Assembly: GCA_037176845.1 (NCBI GenBank)
Contig: JAYKXP010000021.1
Span: forward strand, 620,001-684,000
Length of the DNA stretch: 64,000 nt
DNA from: Paramarasmius palmivorus
Lineage: Eukaryota; Basidiomycota; Agaricomycetes; Agaricales; Marasmiaceae
Direction of reading: 5' to 3'
The stretch's first letter is position 1. Every line of letters begins with the position of its first letter. The notes under the pieces are model-generated. The model ran no database searches, had not been told where the DNA came from, and worked only from the letters and a program-made list of their open reading frames with translations. Below are positions 23,001-33,738 of this stretch, piece by piece. Both the position numbers and the translations under genes were made by a program.

Positions 23001-25757
23001 CAGATTGAAGAAGAAGAATCCCAGGATATCAGAACCCGTTCTTGTACCGAATCGGATGGTGGCTATCGAGGGGCCATTCTCCATCATCACATCCACCTTC
23101 GAGTCGGAAGCCTTGCTCCAGGTCATGTTCTACTCTATATACAATGTCTTAGTCCTCACAGCGTCTTCTGGAACAACGCCCCCCTCCGGAGAAGCTATAC
23201 TAGATCAGGTTTTGCATCTGATCATGCTCGGTATCGTGGAACGCGCACATGTGTTTTGTGCGCTAGCTTCCGTCAAATCATTCGATGAAGAGAAGAACCT
23301 GATCGATGTTCTTTGCACACTCGAACATCATGAGACTTTCAAGCCGTACAAATCCCGTGTCGCTTGGATTCTCGACGAGATGGAGAAGCATGTCTCTCTT
23401 GAGATCCAGGGTCGGAGATTCGTTCCGAACACCACGGACGCACCGGATCCAGAAGAGATCAGGAAGAGAGCTGCCAAAGCAAGGCAAGAAGCCATCATGA
23501 AACAGATGAAGGCTCAGCAAGACAGCTTTGCTCTTAATTTCGATGACGTCGACGACCAAGAAGATGAGGACATGGAAGACGCAGAACAGCAAGAGGTCAC
23601 GTATGGTACTTGCATCGTCTGCCAAGAGAACCTCACTGCGGCGAGGAGTTTTGGCACTTTAGGGTTGATACAACCTAGCCGCTTTATTCGGCGGCAACCT
23701 GATGGGGCTATCTCGCATTTGAACGCAGTTCTACAGGCGCCTACATCCATGGACCGTTCGCAACCGTCTCAGATTATGACATTCCCTCCCAAGGATGCCG
23801 ATGCTTTGGATGCGAAGGCGGGCGCAAGCTCCAACTACGATGGCTTCCCGAACTCATATACTCGCTTTGGACTGCATGCCTCTGTGTGTAGTCATATGAT
23901 GCACTTAGATTGCTTCCACGTCTACAGTATCTCGATTCGACAGAGACATCGTGCTCAAGCGACCAGGAATCATCCAGAAACTATTCCGCGAAAGGAATAC
24001 ATATGCCCCTTATGTAAAAGCCTCGGGAATGTAATTATTCCTGTAACCGGTGTGCCCAACACGTCGTTAAACACCGTTGCATTCTCGGATTGGATTCGGT
24101 CGGCTGGTATCAGCATCTTGAAATCAAAGCCCGATCCACAGCTAGAGTCTCTGCAATTCAGGAACGGCACAGGAGAATTCGTATTTTGGAGTGCGCAAGA
24201 TCCGGGATATACGTCCATATTACGAAGTCAGGAACGGGTTGAAGGTGCCGATTCGATGAAGATGGTGGATACTGTTATGATTGTCTCCAAGTCCATTTCA
24301 CAGCAGACCCGACACCTTCGGGAACGACACGAGCCTGAATCTGGGGAACGTGGGGCTGGCATCTACCTTCCAGAGGAACTCATTGGTTATACGATTGGTG
24401 CCATCGAAGTAGCCCAGCGTGGTGTTGACTGCAAGCAGGGCCTAATCACGGACAATCTCTCGGAATCCCAGATGAAAATGATTCGAGGGTTGTTGACAGT
24501 ATTGGTTAAGCTCGCTGGCTCACATTTTAAGGGACGCCCAGATGAAGGTCGGGATGCAATGCAACAGGCGATAATTAAACGGCTATTACCAGAATGGAGT
24601 CGTAGTTCGCTGACCTCATTCTCCTTCCCCCTACTTCTTCGAGATCCGTTCACCGTCCTCGTGGAAACCGCTGCTGTCGCACCCGAGATATTACGCCACG
24701 TTCTTGTCCTCACATACTATGCCTGCCTTGCTCGAACTGTCATTGGGCTGGTCTTCGTTTTGAACAAGAGTCGTGGTGTACACACCGTTCCTGTCACCCG
24801 TCGCACCCACGAGAACATATTTGGAGACGTCAGGATGTTCTTCATGTCTGTTGTTAGACATTCTCCCATCTTTGAGCACACCGCGACAATGGCTTTTGAA
24901 ACCTTTGGTGAAGCTCGAATTGAGAAATTTCTATATTCTCTCACGCTTCCCTTCCTACGAAAAGCCGCAGTGCTATGTCGTTCGGTGCTGCCTTCTTCCT
25001 TCTCGACACCTGATTTCGAGGTCTCCGATCAGTGCGAATATGAAAGACTTCTCAACCTTTTAGGCATCCCTCCACTTTCGGACCTTCCTCATCAAGATAC
25101 CCTTCAGAATGCTTTGTCGGGCTGGTGCGCTCACTATGGACATTCTCATACAGTCACACCTGTGAATTTTGGAGTTACTCTCGACATGCCGTGCATTTAT
25201 CGCCTCGCCAGACTTCCGCTGGTCCTAGATAATCTCTTCGTAGACCAGGAAAAGGCCGTAATATGCCAACGATGCAATACTATTCCCACCGATGCAGCAA
25301 TATGCCTCTTATGCGGGACGACTGTCTGTTTCCAGAGCACCTGCTGCACAGATCCAGACGAACGTCGCGGTGAATGCAACATGCATACTCGGGAGTGAGT
25401 CCTTTACACTTGTAGTTATCTGGTTCGTATTAACGAAATAATAGGTGTGGTGGCGCGATGGGTATCTATTTCTTGGTGAAGAGATGCGTCGTGCTATATC
25501 TGTATGGTAACAGTGGCTCCTTCACACAGTCACCGTACCTTGACGTTCACGGAGAAGTGGACATATCTATGAGGTTAGTACTTCATGATTTATACTGGAC
25601 CTCTGCTCACATTACTGCTAGACGCGGTCGTAGACAATATCTCCACCATGCGAGATGGGAAGACATCCGAAAGACCTGGTTGAGCCACAATATCCCAACA
25701 ATTATAGCCAGGAAATTGGAAGGTTCGATTGACGCCGGTGGTTGGGAAACGCTTTGA
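20058..25757 (+). CDS. UBR1: E3 ubiquitin ligase of the N-degron pathway, UBR1-type N-recognin
   Basis: Recognises destabilising N-terminal residues and ubiquitinates the substrate with an E2. Exons 20058-20422, 20477-21429, 21485-22351, 22406-25394, 25445-25573 and 25622-25757 join in phase to 1812 residues, close to yeast Ubr1 (1950). The UBR box spans about residues 105-185 (CAHVLKKGESCFRCK, CVICSRCF, GHNVSFF, GGCCDCGDEEAW). The ClpS-like N-domain is at about 275-360 (QYCVIVWNDDKHSFDEVI). The RING begins near residue 1130 (YGTCIVCQEN) and ends near 1270 (MMHLDCFH, YICPLCKSLGNVIIPV), interrupted by a long insertion. The C-terminal UBR autoinhibitory-type region has two Cys pairs (VICQRCNTI, ICLLCGTTVC) and ends RWEDIRKTWLSHNIPTIIAR. 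The intron at 22352-22405 is 54 bp with no stop, so its retention would only insert 18 residues. Confidence 0.95.
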
Positions 25758-26052
25758 TGTATTTTGTGAGCTACTATAGATCAACATTTCACCAGATTCT
25801 TCGGGTTCCGGACAATCGTTTCAAAGCATTGCATGTAGTCCTAAATTCTTCAGTCGCTTTCCTTGCTTTCGCTCCCGCAGAACATTCATTACATTGTCGC
25901 ATAAAACATGTACAAAATTATTTATATCGCGTTTAAAGCCTAGAATTATTTAGAAGTACAACGAGGTAATGAGCGAAAGTCGAAAGTCAGAAGGCGCCCG
26001 CATTAGCTAATGTAGTGTACTTGGTGGCGGAGACCAATCATGCCTTGCTGAC
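25758..26052. other. short convergent intergenic region
   Basis: About 295 bp between the stops of the UBR1-type gene and the DUF6534 gene; 3' UTR sequence, nothing else seen. Confidence 0.5.
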
Positions 26053-27991
26053 CTATCCATCCAATCCAAAGTCTCCATCCACTGGAATGATACAGCTATC
26101 CGCTTTGACGGACGCAGTGAAGCCGAATAAGGCTGGTTCCGGAAGTGCCAAAGTTGAAGTGGTCCCTAGTCGCGAGTGGAAGACGGTCTGAGAGTGATAT
26201 ATCTGCCTTGACGTTAGACTCGCGACGGGACCCGCGAAACCCGTTTCGGAGTGGTGAGTAGGCGGTCGAATATGATTGGGATCAAGTAAACTGCACTGTA
26301 TTTTGGCGCTCTCCTGGCTTGGCTGTCTTGCCCTCCGAAGTTCGGTGCGGTAGTTGAAGCTGAAAGGTATACAGTCAGATTCCATGAGAGAATGCGAACA
26401 TTGATACACATACACCGCCATGACACAGTTAGCATGAACTAATTGTGCACTCGATAAATCAGTAATGAAAAAAGATTGAATATCGAACCCATACGTTTGG
26501 CAATGGAGAAATAAACGCTCAGAAATATAAAGGTATCTGGCACGGCAAGCCACTGGGTTCTCGTCAGACAGAAAAACATCAGTAATGGCGGATCACGCAC
26601 TACTATCATTGCTAACACAGCGGCAAAGCTACTCGATATCCTTCAGTCTCGTGACAGGAAAGCCAATTAACAATGCTCGTACCTGGTGACAGCACCATTT
26701 GTGACCGAGTAGTGTATCAGCGAGTCAACAAGTCCTCCAAGACTAGCTTGAAGTCAAAATATGGTTTTCATAACACACGAAATGCTCACGTCGTAGCTTT
26801 AGCCTTAGTGACCTTCAAAATGGCAACCAGCTCAAGCGTAATAAGGACGTTGATGGTAGCGGAAAGCCCCAATGCAGCTGAGAACAACCACTGGATAAGA
26901 TACCCTTCAACATTTATCTGTAGCGAGCAACCTGTAACGCACTGGGAGTTTTAATCTGAAGTGAGAGAATCGCGGATATTTGATCCTAGGGGTGGTAGCT
27001 TTATGAGTCCAGGAACTTACATCAAACGACGACGTACATTAATCCAAAATTCGCTTGAAAAGATGTGATTCCTGGTGAGTACAATGTTGATCTCCTATCT
27101 TGAGGTACATACCACAAGCGATCCCTATTCATACTCAGAAGGAGGTTCAACGTGTCAAATAAACCGAGTCTTACCAAACCGGATGATAGCCAATATGACC
27201 TGAGAAAGTAGATGTTCATCTGTTCAGTGCGTAAAGTGTTCGTCTACTCACGACTGGAGCAGTAAGCAGAACCTTTTTTCCGCTCACTGAAAGGGATTTG
27301 AACGAACTTGGCGGTACTGAAAGCGACTGGCACGTACATCGAAAGATTCGCCATGCAAAGAATCTGGAAACAATGTGTTTAGGTACTAGGAGGCGAAATA
27401 CGGTTGGGTAACAGCACTGACAAGTGGACGCTCAACGTAATCAAGGCAGTGACGAGCACGCAAGTCTTCATGCCCGTTAGATTTTGAAGGGAAACAGTGC
27501 GCTAGAATGCCTACCGCCGTGGACCTTGTGGTAACGGTGAGCTGAGTATATGATCTGATGGAGAAAAAGGCGCACCTTGGAATAGTATCTAGCCGCGCAG
27601 TTCCATAATTCGCAATCAACCAAAACCATAAACCTCCCCATATCATTACAGTGTGAGAAATATCCAAAATGCTGATTCCCTAAGCATGAAGCCGTGGTCA
27701 ATGAAACAAGGGAGTCACTCACAAGATACAATGTACCTGTTATGATATAAGAATGGATAGTATCACATCCGCGTGCCACTCACAAACGATTTCACAGCAA
27801 ATGAATCCCTGGGACACGTTTTAACGTACACGATATACTGTACGACCAGCATTCCCGAAAATCTGTATGCCAAACCGTCTTAAGAACGCTACCGACTAGC
27901 CTGGTTAAAAGACTCACAAAGTAGCAACCAGAGCCCCAATTAACAGCGCACCATATGTTGTAGCCACATTGGCATGTTGATGTACGGCCAT
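26053..27991 (-). CDS. DUF6534 multi-pass membrane protein, possibly damaged
   Basis: Member of the large basidiomycete family annotated DUF6534, with about seven transmembrane helices and no known function; a receptor-like role has been suggested only from topology. The start MAVHQHANVATTYGALLIGALVATL (27918-27991) joins in phase to FSGMLVVQYIVYVKTCPRD (27784-27862). Next come ILDISHTVMIWGGLWFWLIANYGTA, SATINVLITLELVAILK, SLGGLVDSLIHYSVTNGAV, VPDTFIFLSVYFSIAK and the tail FNYRTELRRARQ. Two places do not fit a single frame: a 14-bp candidate micro-exon near 27723-27736, and a one-base shift near 27470 between AHCFPSKSNG and MKTCVLVTALITLSVHL. The C-terminal end at 26053 follows the longest frame and is uncertain. 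It may be a young pseudogene. Confidence 0.6.
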
Positions 27992-28932
27992 TTTCGACGG
28001 AGAGTTGACCAGGAGATGTGTTGGAATTGGTTGCATTTAAATCATGCTTTGGTGTGAGACCTGGAAGCTCTCCTTTAGTGGCTCCCGATCATAAGCCCCC
28101 TTGCCGATTGGCGGGATTCACGTATAAACATCAACTTCTGGCATTTCGCCTCCTCCATAGTCACGGTCTACGTATTCGAGTCTGGTAAGTTGCCTGACGA
28201 GTTGCGGGAACGTAATGTCAAACCTTTTGGGAGATCTCGATGCCTCACATCTGCGTACCAAGACGTCCAGAGACCACCAAGTCGGGGTTTCAGCGTCTCC
28301 TGGAGTTGTTCCACTAGGGGTACCCAGTACACATCGTACTACTATCAGAGACATTTGATCCGAATACTGTGTTGTGAATGAAGCCTTTTTGTGTGGTAAC
28401 ACTCCTCCTCCTCCTCCAACTAGAAATTTGGGCCTGAGTTGCACATCGCACGTTGTAGCTGTAGCCTCCCGAAACACGACAGTTGAAGCTATGAAGAGAG
28501 GCTTTCCACAACACATCACGATCATGGTGGTGTGGTTGGAACAGTGTCCTTGCGGCCCGGCCCGGGTGAACACTGTACAGTATTTTCACATCACGTGTCG
28601 ATACGCGGTTCCTTCTGCTGAAAAAGATTTCTCTTACTTGGTACTAGTAGTACAAGCACAATCACAGGGTACTACTACTGTAACGACTGTAGGTTGAGCC
28701 CTTCGAGGGAACGGAAACAACAGGAATATCCAACTGGAAAACAAAGAGGTGCTCCATGGCGACCATAGAAGCTGAAGGCTATCGCAGTACAATATCAATT
28801 TCTTTTCTTTTTCTTTTCTGTTTTGATGGATGAAGCTAGGCTGAATCTGATTAGAAATCTAAGAGCACATCTGAGTCAAAGCTGATAACTCACAAAGAAA
28901 TTCTTGTCGCTCGCTACGCTGTCGGGTCCCTT
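27992..28932. other. intergenic, no supported gene
   Basis: About 940 bp. A minus-strand frame at 28118-28573 has no recognisable features. A T/C-rich tract (28799-28823) lies on the plus strand. Nothing else seen. Confidence 0.4.
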
Positions 28933-29343
28933 TTAGAAGAGAAGGACCGAGGATGAAGGCGCAGCGGTCGGAGGGCTGCTAGGTGGTGGCGGCAATGAGC
29001 CTGATGGTGGTGGTGGTGGAGTGCCAGATGGTGGAGGCAATGAGCCACTTGGAGGAGGAGGAGCGCTACCCGATGGTGGTGGTCCCGGTGGGAAAGAGCC
29101 GCTGGGCGGAGGCCCACCAGATCCAGAAGGCCTTGGAGGTCCCGACTGGGACGGCGCAGGGGGGAATGGTGCCGAGGAAGGTGGTACTGGTGGTACCGAC
29201 GACGGTGGAGCCGGGGCGGACGAAGGTGGTGGCCGTTGTGGGAGCTGTCGGGACGTTTTCAGTCAAAGAAAGGTATCATTGCCAAGACTTACCGCAGCAA
29301 CAAAGGTCGCAGCGAGAAGAGCAAGGAGAGCAGCGGTCTTCAT
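28933..29343 (-). CDS. small secreted proline-rich protein
   Basis: Two exons, 29293-29343 and 28933-29244, give 120 residues. Exon 1 is almost exactly a signal peptide (MKTAALLALLAATFVAA) and the intron follows it in phase 0. The mature part is nearly all Pro, Ser and Gly, built from imperfect PPPSGS units (PPPSGSFPPGPPPSGS, then PPPPSGSLPPPSGTPPPPP). It ends APSSSVLLF. No cysteines. Probably a disordered or cell-wall-associated protein; there is no GPI-type C-terminus. The plus strand carries an antisense Gly-rich open frame that is only the complement. The signal peptide, splice sites and TATA box decide the strand. Confidence 0.72.
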
Positions 29344-29423
29344 TTCGAGCAGAACAGAGTAGCTAAGGTAGTTCAAAACACTGAAGTTTGTGAGACTGGG
29401 GGATGAGCCTTCGAAGTATCGAG

Positions 29424-29432
29424 CTTATATAG
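29424..29432 (-). promoter_or_regulatory. TATA box of the proline-rich secreted protein gene
   Basis: CTATATAAG on the minus strand, about 81 bp upstream of the ATG at 29343. Confidence 0.6.
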
Positions 29433-30294
29433 CCAAAACACCCAGAAGGTCAGGTATAGTTGCGGAGAATTAACGCTGTACCTTAACAGGGAGGTGGAGA
29501 CTGTTGCTACAAGAAAAAAGGGCTGCGACGCGAGTAGTAGGTCAATTTAATGCGATGTATCGCAACGTTGTGGACATCGTAATAGATTTTCCCTTGATTC
29601 TCCCTTCAGTAGGTCAATTGACGAAGGAGTGGCGCAATTTTGAATTGTATTGGATGTTCAACTAGATGCAGAAGCTTGAGAAAAGCGCGCTTGATCATTC
29701 ATCCAACTTGAAAGCACCAGTTTTTGCCACAGCTCCACATCCACCTGTTGTGCGCTACAATGGCGAGTGAAAGGATACGCTAATTGTAGGCATTCAAGTA
29801 TAACTCACCAGATGAACTTGAGCCTAACCATGTCTATTCAAACGCGTTTAAACTCCAAAAACAGCCTTCAAATTCTAGCGAACACCAACAATTCGTTCCA
29901 TTGCCCACATGGAGCCTAGAGCCAAAAAGTGGGCCAGGGAAGCTCTGGGACCGCGAAGTCGCGGACACGCGGAAAAATTGCACACAAAATTCGAGGAAAC
30001 TCGACAGATGGCAGAAGAAAGCAGAGCTGTTGAAGGCGGCTATCAGCGGAGATGACGGGCCGCAACCCAAGAATCGATTATTCTCCGAATTGGGCATTCC
30101 TCAAATTGAGATGAAGGGTAAAGAATGTATTTATTATTTCACCAATTACAAGTATGTCGTGAATCCTTGACAAGGAGCGGTTCTACTATATTTCTATGGT
30201 AACGTCAAAAAATGGGTATGATCGGTGGCATCTGCAGGAGGAGCGATGTCAGCTCCAGTGACACAATTCTAGAAGCGTACTCACCAAAACATTC
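29433..30294. other. intergenic, no supported gene
   Basis: A plus-strand open frame (29901-30170) encodes a Lys-rich stretch, and another frame over the same DNA starts MEPRAKKWAREALGPRSRG near 29910. Neither has a promoter or splice support, so neither is called. Confidence 0.35.
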
Positions 30295-31366
30295 CTAATA
30301 TTCGTCGCATTCATCGAAAACTTGACGCTCCTCGATTTCCGAAGTCGCTTCAGTAATTGGGGCGGAGAAAGTAGAGGAAGGTGCAACAGCTGCAACTTCG
30401 TCGACAGCACTGCTGGTAGCAACATTATCCGCCGCCTCGGTAGCGGACACGGGAGCAGATTGAGTGGCGAACTGGGCAATGCTGGTAGCACGAATCGAGG
30501 TGGTAGGAGCAAATTGCGCAACGCTACTGACGGGAACGCTGGTCGGAGCATCGAATTGAACAGCACTGCTAGAGACGAGAAGATCTTCCTGGCGAGGGAC
30601 AAAACCGGGAGCGCTGCTGATAGGAATGGAAGTGGCAGGAGCGAATTGCGCAGCACTGCTAACGGGAACACTAGTTGGTGCGTCGAACTGAACAGCGCTG
30701 CTAGAGACAGGGAGATCTTCCTGACGAGGAAGCACACCAACGGGGACAGCGATAGCAGCCCCAGTCGCTACCTCAACTCGAGGTACATGCACGTGCTCAG
30801 TAGAAACCGAGGTAGGTACAGTTTCGAGCTGGGGTACTGAACTCGTTGCCAAAGTAGGTGTCTGTTCGTTGATCTTGTTCTGAACAGAAGAGGCAGGAAG
30901 AGACTGAGTGGGTACCGCAGCCTGCTCAACAGGAATACTGATAGAAGTAGGAACTTGGGAAGTGACAGCCTCCTGGCGAGGGAGGAAGCCCAACGCATCA
31001 TTGGCGACGGTAGCAGTTGAGACAGCGTTGCTGGCGATATCGGTGGTAGCATTGACAGCTACAGCAGTCGGTGTGACGAGAACGCTGGACGACAAGATGG
31101 TCGTGGCGTCCTGGCCCACCGCAGCAACCTGGCCAGTTGGCTGGAAGAGTAAGCCCGATGAGCCAAATGAAATTAAATTGTGGTTGTGCTCACCAGTGAT
31201 TCGACACCTCCGACGGGGACCGAGGACGAGGGAACTTGAATCTGCGGAGCTGGAAGCTATGGTCACATCAGCACATGTAAGGATTCGCAGTGCCACAGAA
31301 ACTTACCGCAACAGCATAGGAAGCAGCACCGAGGGTGAGGAAAGTAGTAGCAACGAAGGACTTCAT
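30295..31366 (-). CDS. secreted Ser/Thr/Ala/Val-rich protein with PRQE repeats
   Basis: Exons 31307-31366, 31194-31256 and 30295-31140 are phase-consistent and give 322 residues. Exon 1 is a signal peptide (MKSFVATTFLTLGAASYAVA). The mature protein has no cysteine until the very end (ERQVFDECDEY). It contains three Pro-Arg-Gln-Glu sites: GFLPRQEAV, GVLPRQEDL and GFVPRQEDL. The last two head a near-perfect 44-residue repeat (PRQEDLPVSSSAVQFDAPTS, then VPVSSxAQFAPxTSI). Pro-Arg sites can be cut by Kex2-type proteases, so a polyprotein-like precursor is possible; a plain disordered wall protein is equally possible. It lies about 950 bp upstream of the other small secreted protein, same strand. 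Confidence 0.75.
30582..30730 (-). repeat. 132-bp coding tandem repeat inside the PRQE protein gene
   Basis: The PRQED-coding motif recurs at about 30582-30598 and 30714-30730, 132 bp (44 codons) apart, with the following ~30 codons almost identical between copies. Confidence 0.7.
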
Positions 31367-31476
31367 AATATCGAGAGAAGAAAAGATAGATTGAGAGTCG
31401 TCGAGTGAATTAGTGGCTGCGAGAATAGATAGAAAAGCTTGAGAAGCCTGGTGAGGTTGAGGAGATTCGAGGGCCC

Positions 31477-31484
31477 TTTTTATA
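31477..31484 (-). promoter_or_regulatory. TATA box of the PRQE-repeat protein gene
   Basis: TATAAAAA on the minus strand, about 111 bp upstream of the ATG at 31366. Confidence 0.5.
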
Positions 31485-32422
31485 CTAGAGATATTCGCTA
31501 GAGTTGCGCGAATCAACAACGGACATCATGGAAAGTGGAGCTAAGAAATTTTTTTGTGGTGCAATTCCATCGAGACCGCTACGAGTTTCGCGAAAGTTTG
31601 TTGAAGGCTCCAAGCTGAGATTGAGATCCCAGCAATGATGGTCCTGCAGCTCTCGCTAACACGAAGAAACACGGAGTTTAGCGTAAGTGGCCAGACACCA
31701 ATCAAAAAATTACGACTCACTCAACGTACAAAACTCAGCAAGCGGAGGGTGTTTCTCGCTTTACAACTATTCACCCAACCGTTTCATCACTTTTCGTCGC
31801 TTGCCAACGCTAAGAAGGTGACGGTGACCTAAGCTGACACTGTGATGAATGTGAAAAACTCCAAGGGTGAGCAACATGCATTGGTGAGAGCCAGAGGCCA
31901 GAAAGTCGAACCTGACTTCCTTCGCGGCATTTGTTGAGGATGAGTGCCCTCAGTGCATCCCTGGGTGGGCTGCTCATGGCTGTTCGCAAAGGGTTTACTC
32001 TAGAGGTTATCGATTATCCATTCTGTAAGTAGTTGACAAAAGAAGCTAGTGGCTTTGCGATATTGCCTAGCCGCATTTTGCGAGGTATGCGATAGAGTCC
32101 ACGACTCCACTCGACGTCGCATGGACCGACAAGAGAGAACTAAACATTCAATTTTCACGACAAAGAACTGTACATTGGCTAAACCTGGACGACGTATGAG
32201 TATTGAAAACACTGGGACGAGCTTATAACATACCCCAATCTGATATCACTCCCAAGCCATTCCCTGAATCCTGAAAGAATGAACCTAGTTCAAACCTAGT
32301 TGACCGTGAGATGGTGATGGTGAAATGCAAAGCGCAGGACGCGACTGGCCTCTGCCTGGCCCTCTGTTACTTACCACCCCGGATCCTCATCCTCCTCTTC
32401 AAGTGCCTTCAAACTCACCAAA
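31485..32422. other. divergent intergenic region, nothing recognised
   Basis: About 940 bp between the PRQE-repeat gene and the NOSIP-like gene. Open frames are short and featureless. Confidence 0.45.
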
Positions 32423-33738
32423 ATGACCAAACACAGCAAAAACAATACGGCTTCTTCAATATTTTCCTATGCCGAATACAAGAAACTCGACTATGGAACC
32501 AAACGAGTACTCCTTCCCACTAACTTTCGATACGAGCTGTTGACGATCTCCATCCCAAGCAACGTCTAGGAAATGAATCCATGCGTCAATTCGATGCCTG
32601 TGCACTATGCTTGAATAAGGCCAGAGAACCTGTAGCATGTAACGAAGGACATCTATTCTGCAAGGAATGCGTGTATACCGATCTGTGTGAGCTACATTCT
32701 ATTCAGCAGAAACCAGATATACTCATTTGATTAGTGACACAGAAAAAGGATATCAAGAAGCAGAAAGAGAAATTAGAAGCAATGAAGAAGGAAGCTGAAG
32801 AGGAGCGACTTCGTGCAAAGGCTGCTGCGAGGGAGAGGGTACTGGAGGATTTTGAGAAAGGACAACTTGGGCTATCTGGAAGGCCCAGTGTGACTACGGG
32901 TATGGCAGCGACAGAATCTCAGCAGGACGGTAAGTCCCAGTTCCTTACAGAGCGCAAGGAGTATACTAAGCCTTAGCCTCTCTAGGTCGAGGAACAAAAC
33001 GGAAATTCACATTCGATCCTTCCACAGTCGAAAACCTTGCCCAGGAAGCTGAAGAAGCTGCTCTCCATCAAATTGAACGTGAACAAGCTGAAGCACTCAA
33101 GCATAAACTACCGGATTTCTGGCTGCCTTCCCTAACACCCACATACACGTCTAAAGGAACTCCGACATCGTTGACGGACGTGAAACTTCAGACAACGTGT
33201 CGCGGTGGAAATCCATCACATTCTTTAGCGTCAGTCGTGCTTTCTGCCCTTCTATGACATTCGTATCTAACACATTGTGCAAACCAGATTGAAGAACCTC
33301 GTCCCCGTTCAATTCACTCTGTATACGTCGAATGGGCCTGCGGCTTCGAGCGCCAACTCTACGCCCGTTGAAGGCAGTAGTAGCACGGCCAAGGAAGAAC
33401 CTCATAAGATGTGTCCGTCATGCAAGAAGCAGCTTTCAAATAATACAATCATCTTCTGTATGTTCTTACTCGTCTTTGTTGCTAATATCGACATGTTGAT
33501 GTTTCGGCCAGTGATGAAACCATGTGCCCATGTTACATGCAAAACTTGCACAGATACACTTGTTCGGCCAGCGAAGCAGTGTATAGTTTGCGATAAGGAG
33601 CTAGCGGAGAAGGATGTGATTGAGCTAAGGCGAGAAGGTATACTCGAACCGACGTTTCGTGGCTTTGCGCTGACAAGTTTACTACAGGAACCGGATTTGC
33701 TGGAGGAGGACTGGCAGAGACCTCGAAGACTGGTATAG
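32423..33738 (+). CDS. NOSIP-like U-box/RING zinc-finger protein, predicted E3 ligase
   Basis: Homologue of nitric-oxide-synthase-interacting protein, a conserved nuclear E3-type protein that in fungi is linked to spliceosome components. Exons 32423-32506, 32560-32686, 32735-32929, 32986-33229, 33288-33457 and 33512-33738 are in phase for 348 residues. The N-terminus MTKHSKNNTASSIFSYAEYK matches the family start. A first zinc-finger half-domain (CALCLNKAREPVACNEGHLF, then CKECVYTDLL) is followed by a charged coiled coil (QKKDIKKQKEKLEAMKKEAE). The C-terminal finger reads CPSCKKQLSN, KPCAHVTCKTC and KQCIVCDKEL. The donor chosen for exon 2 (GTGAGC at 32687) is the one that restores DLLTQKKD. 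Confidence 0.88.

Noticed and set aside
28118..28573. 151-residue minus-strand frame
   Set aside because: No recognisable features and no promoter; composition does not resemble neighbouring genes.
29021..29362. Gly-rich plus-strand frame over the proline-rich gene
   Set aside because: Complement of Pro/Ser codons. The minus strand has signal peptide, intron and TATA box; the plus strand has none.
30249..30740. Leu/Pro-rich minus-strand frame overlapping the PRQE-repeat gene
   Set aside because: Out-of-frame reading of the repeat exon; no signal peptide and the real frame is supported by two in-phase introns.
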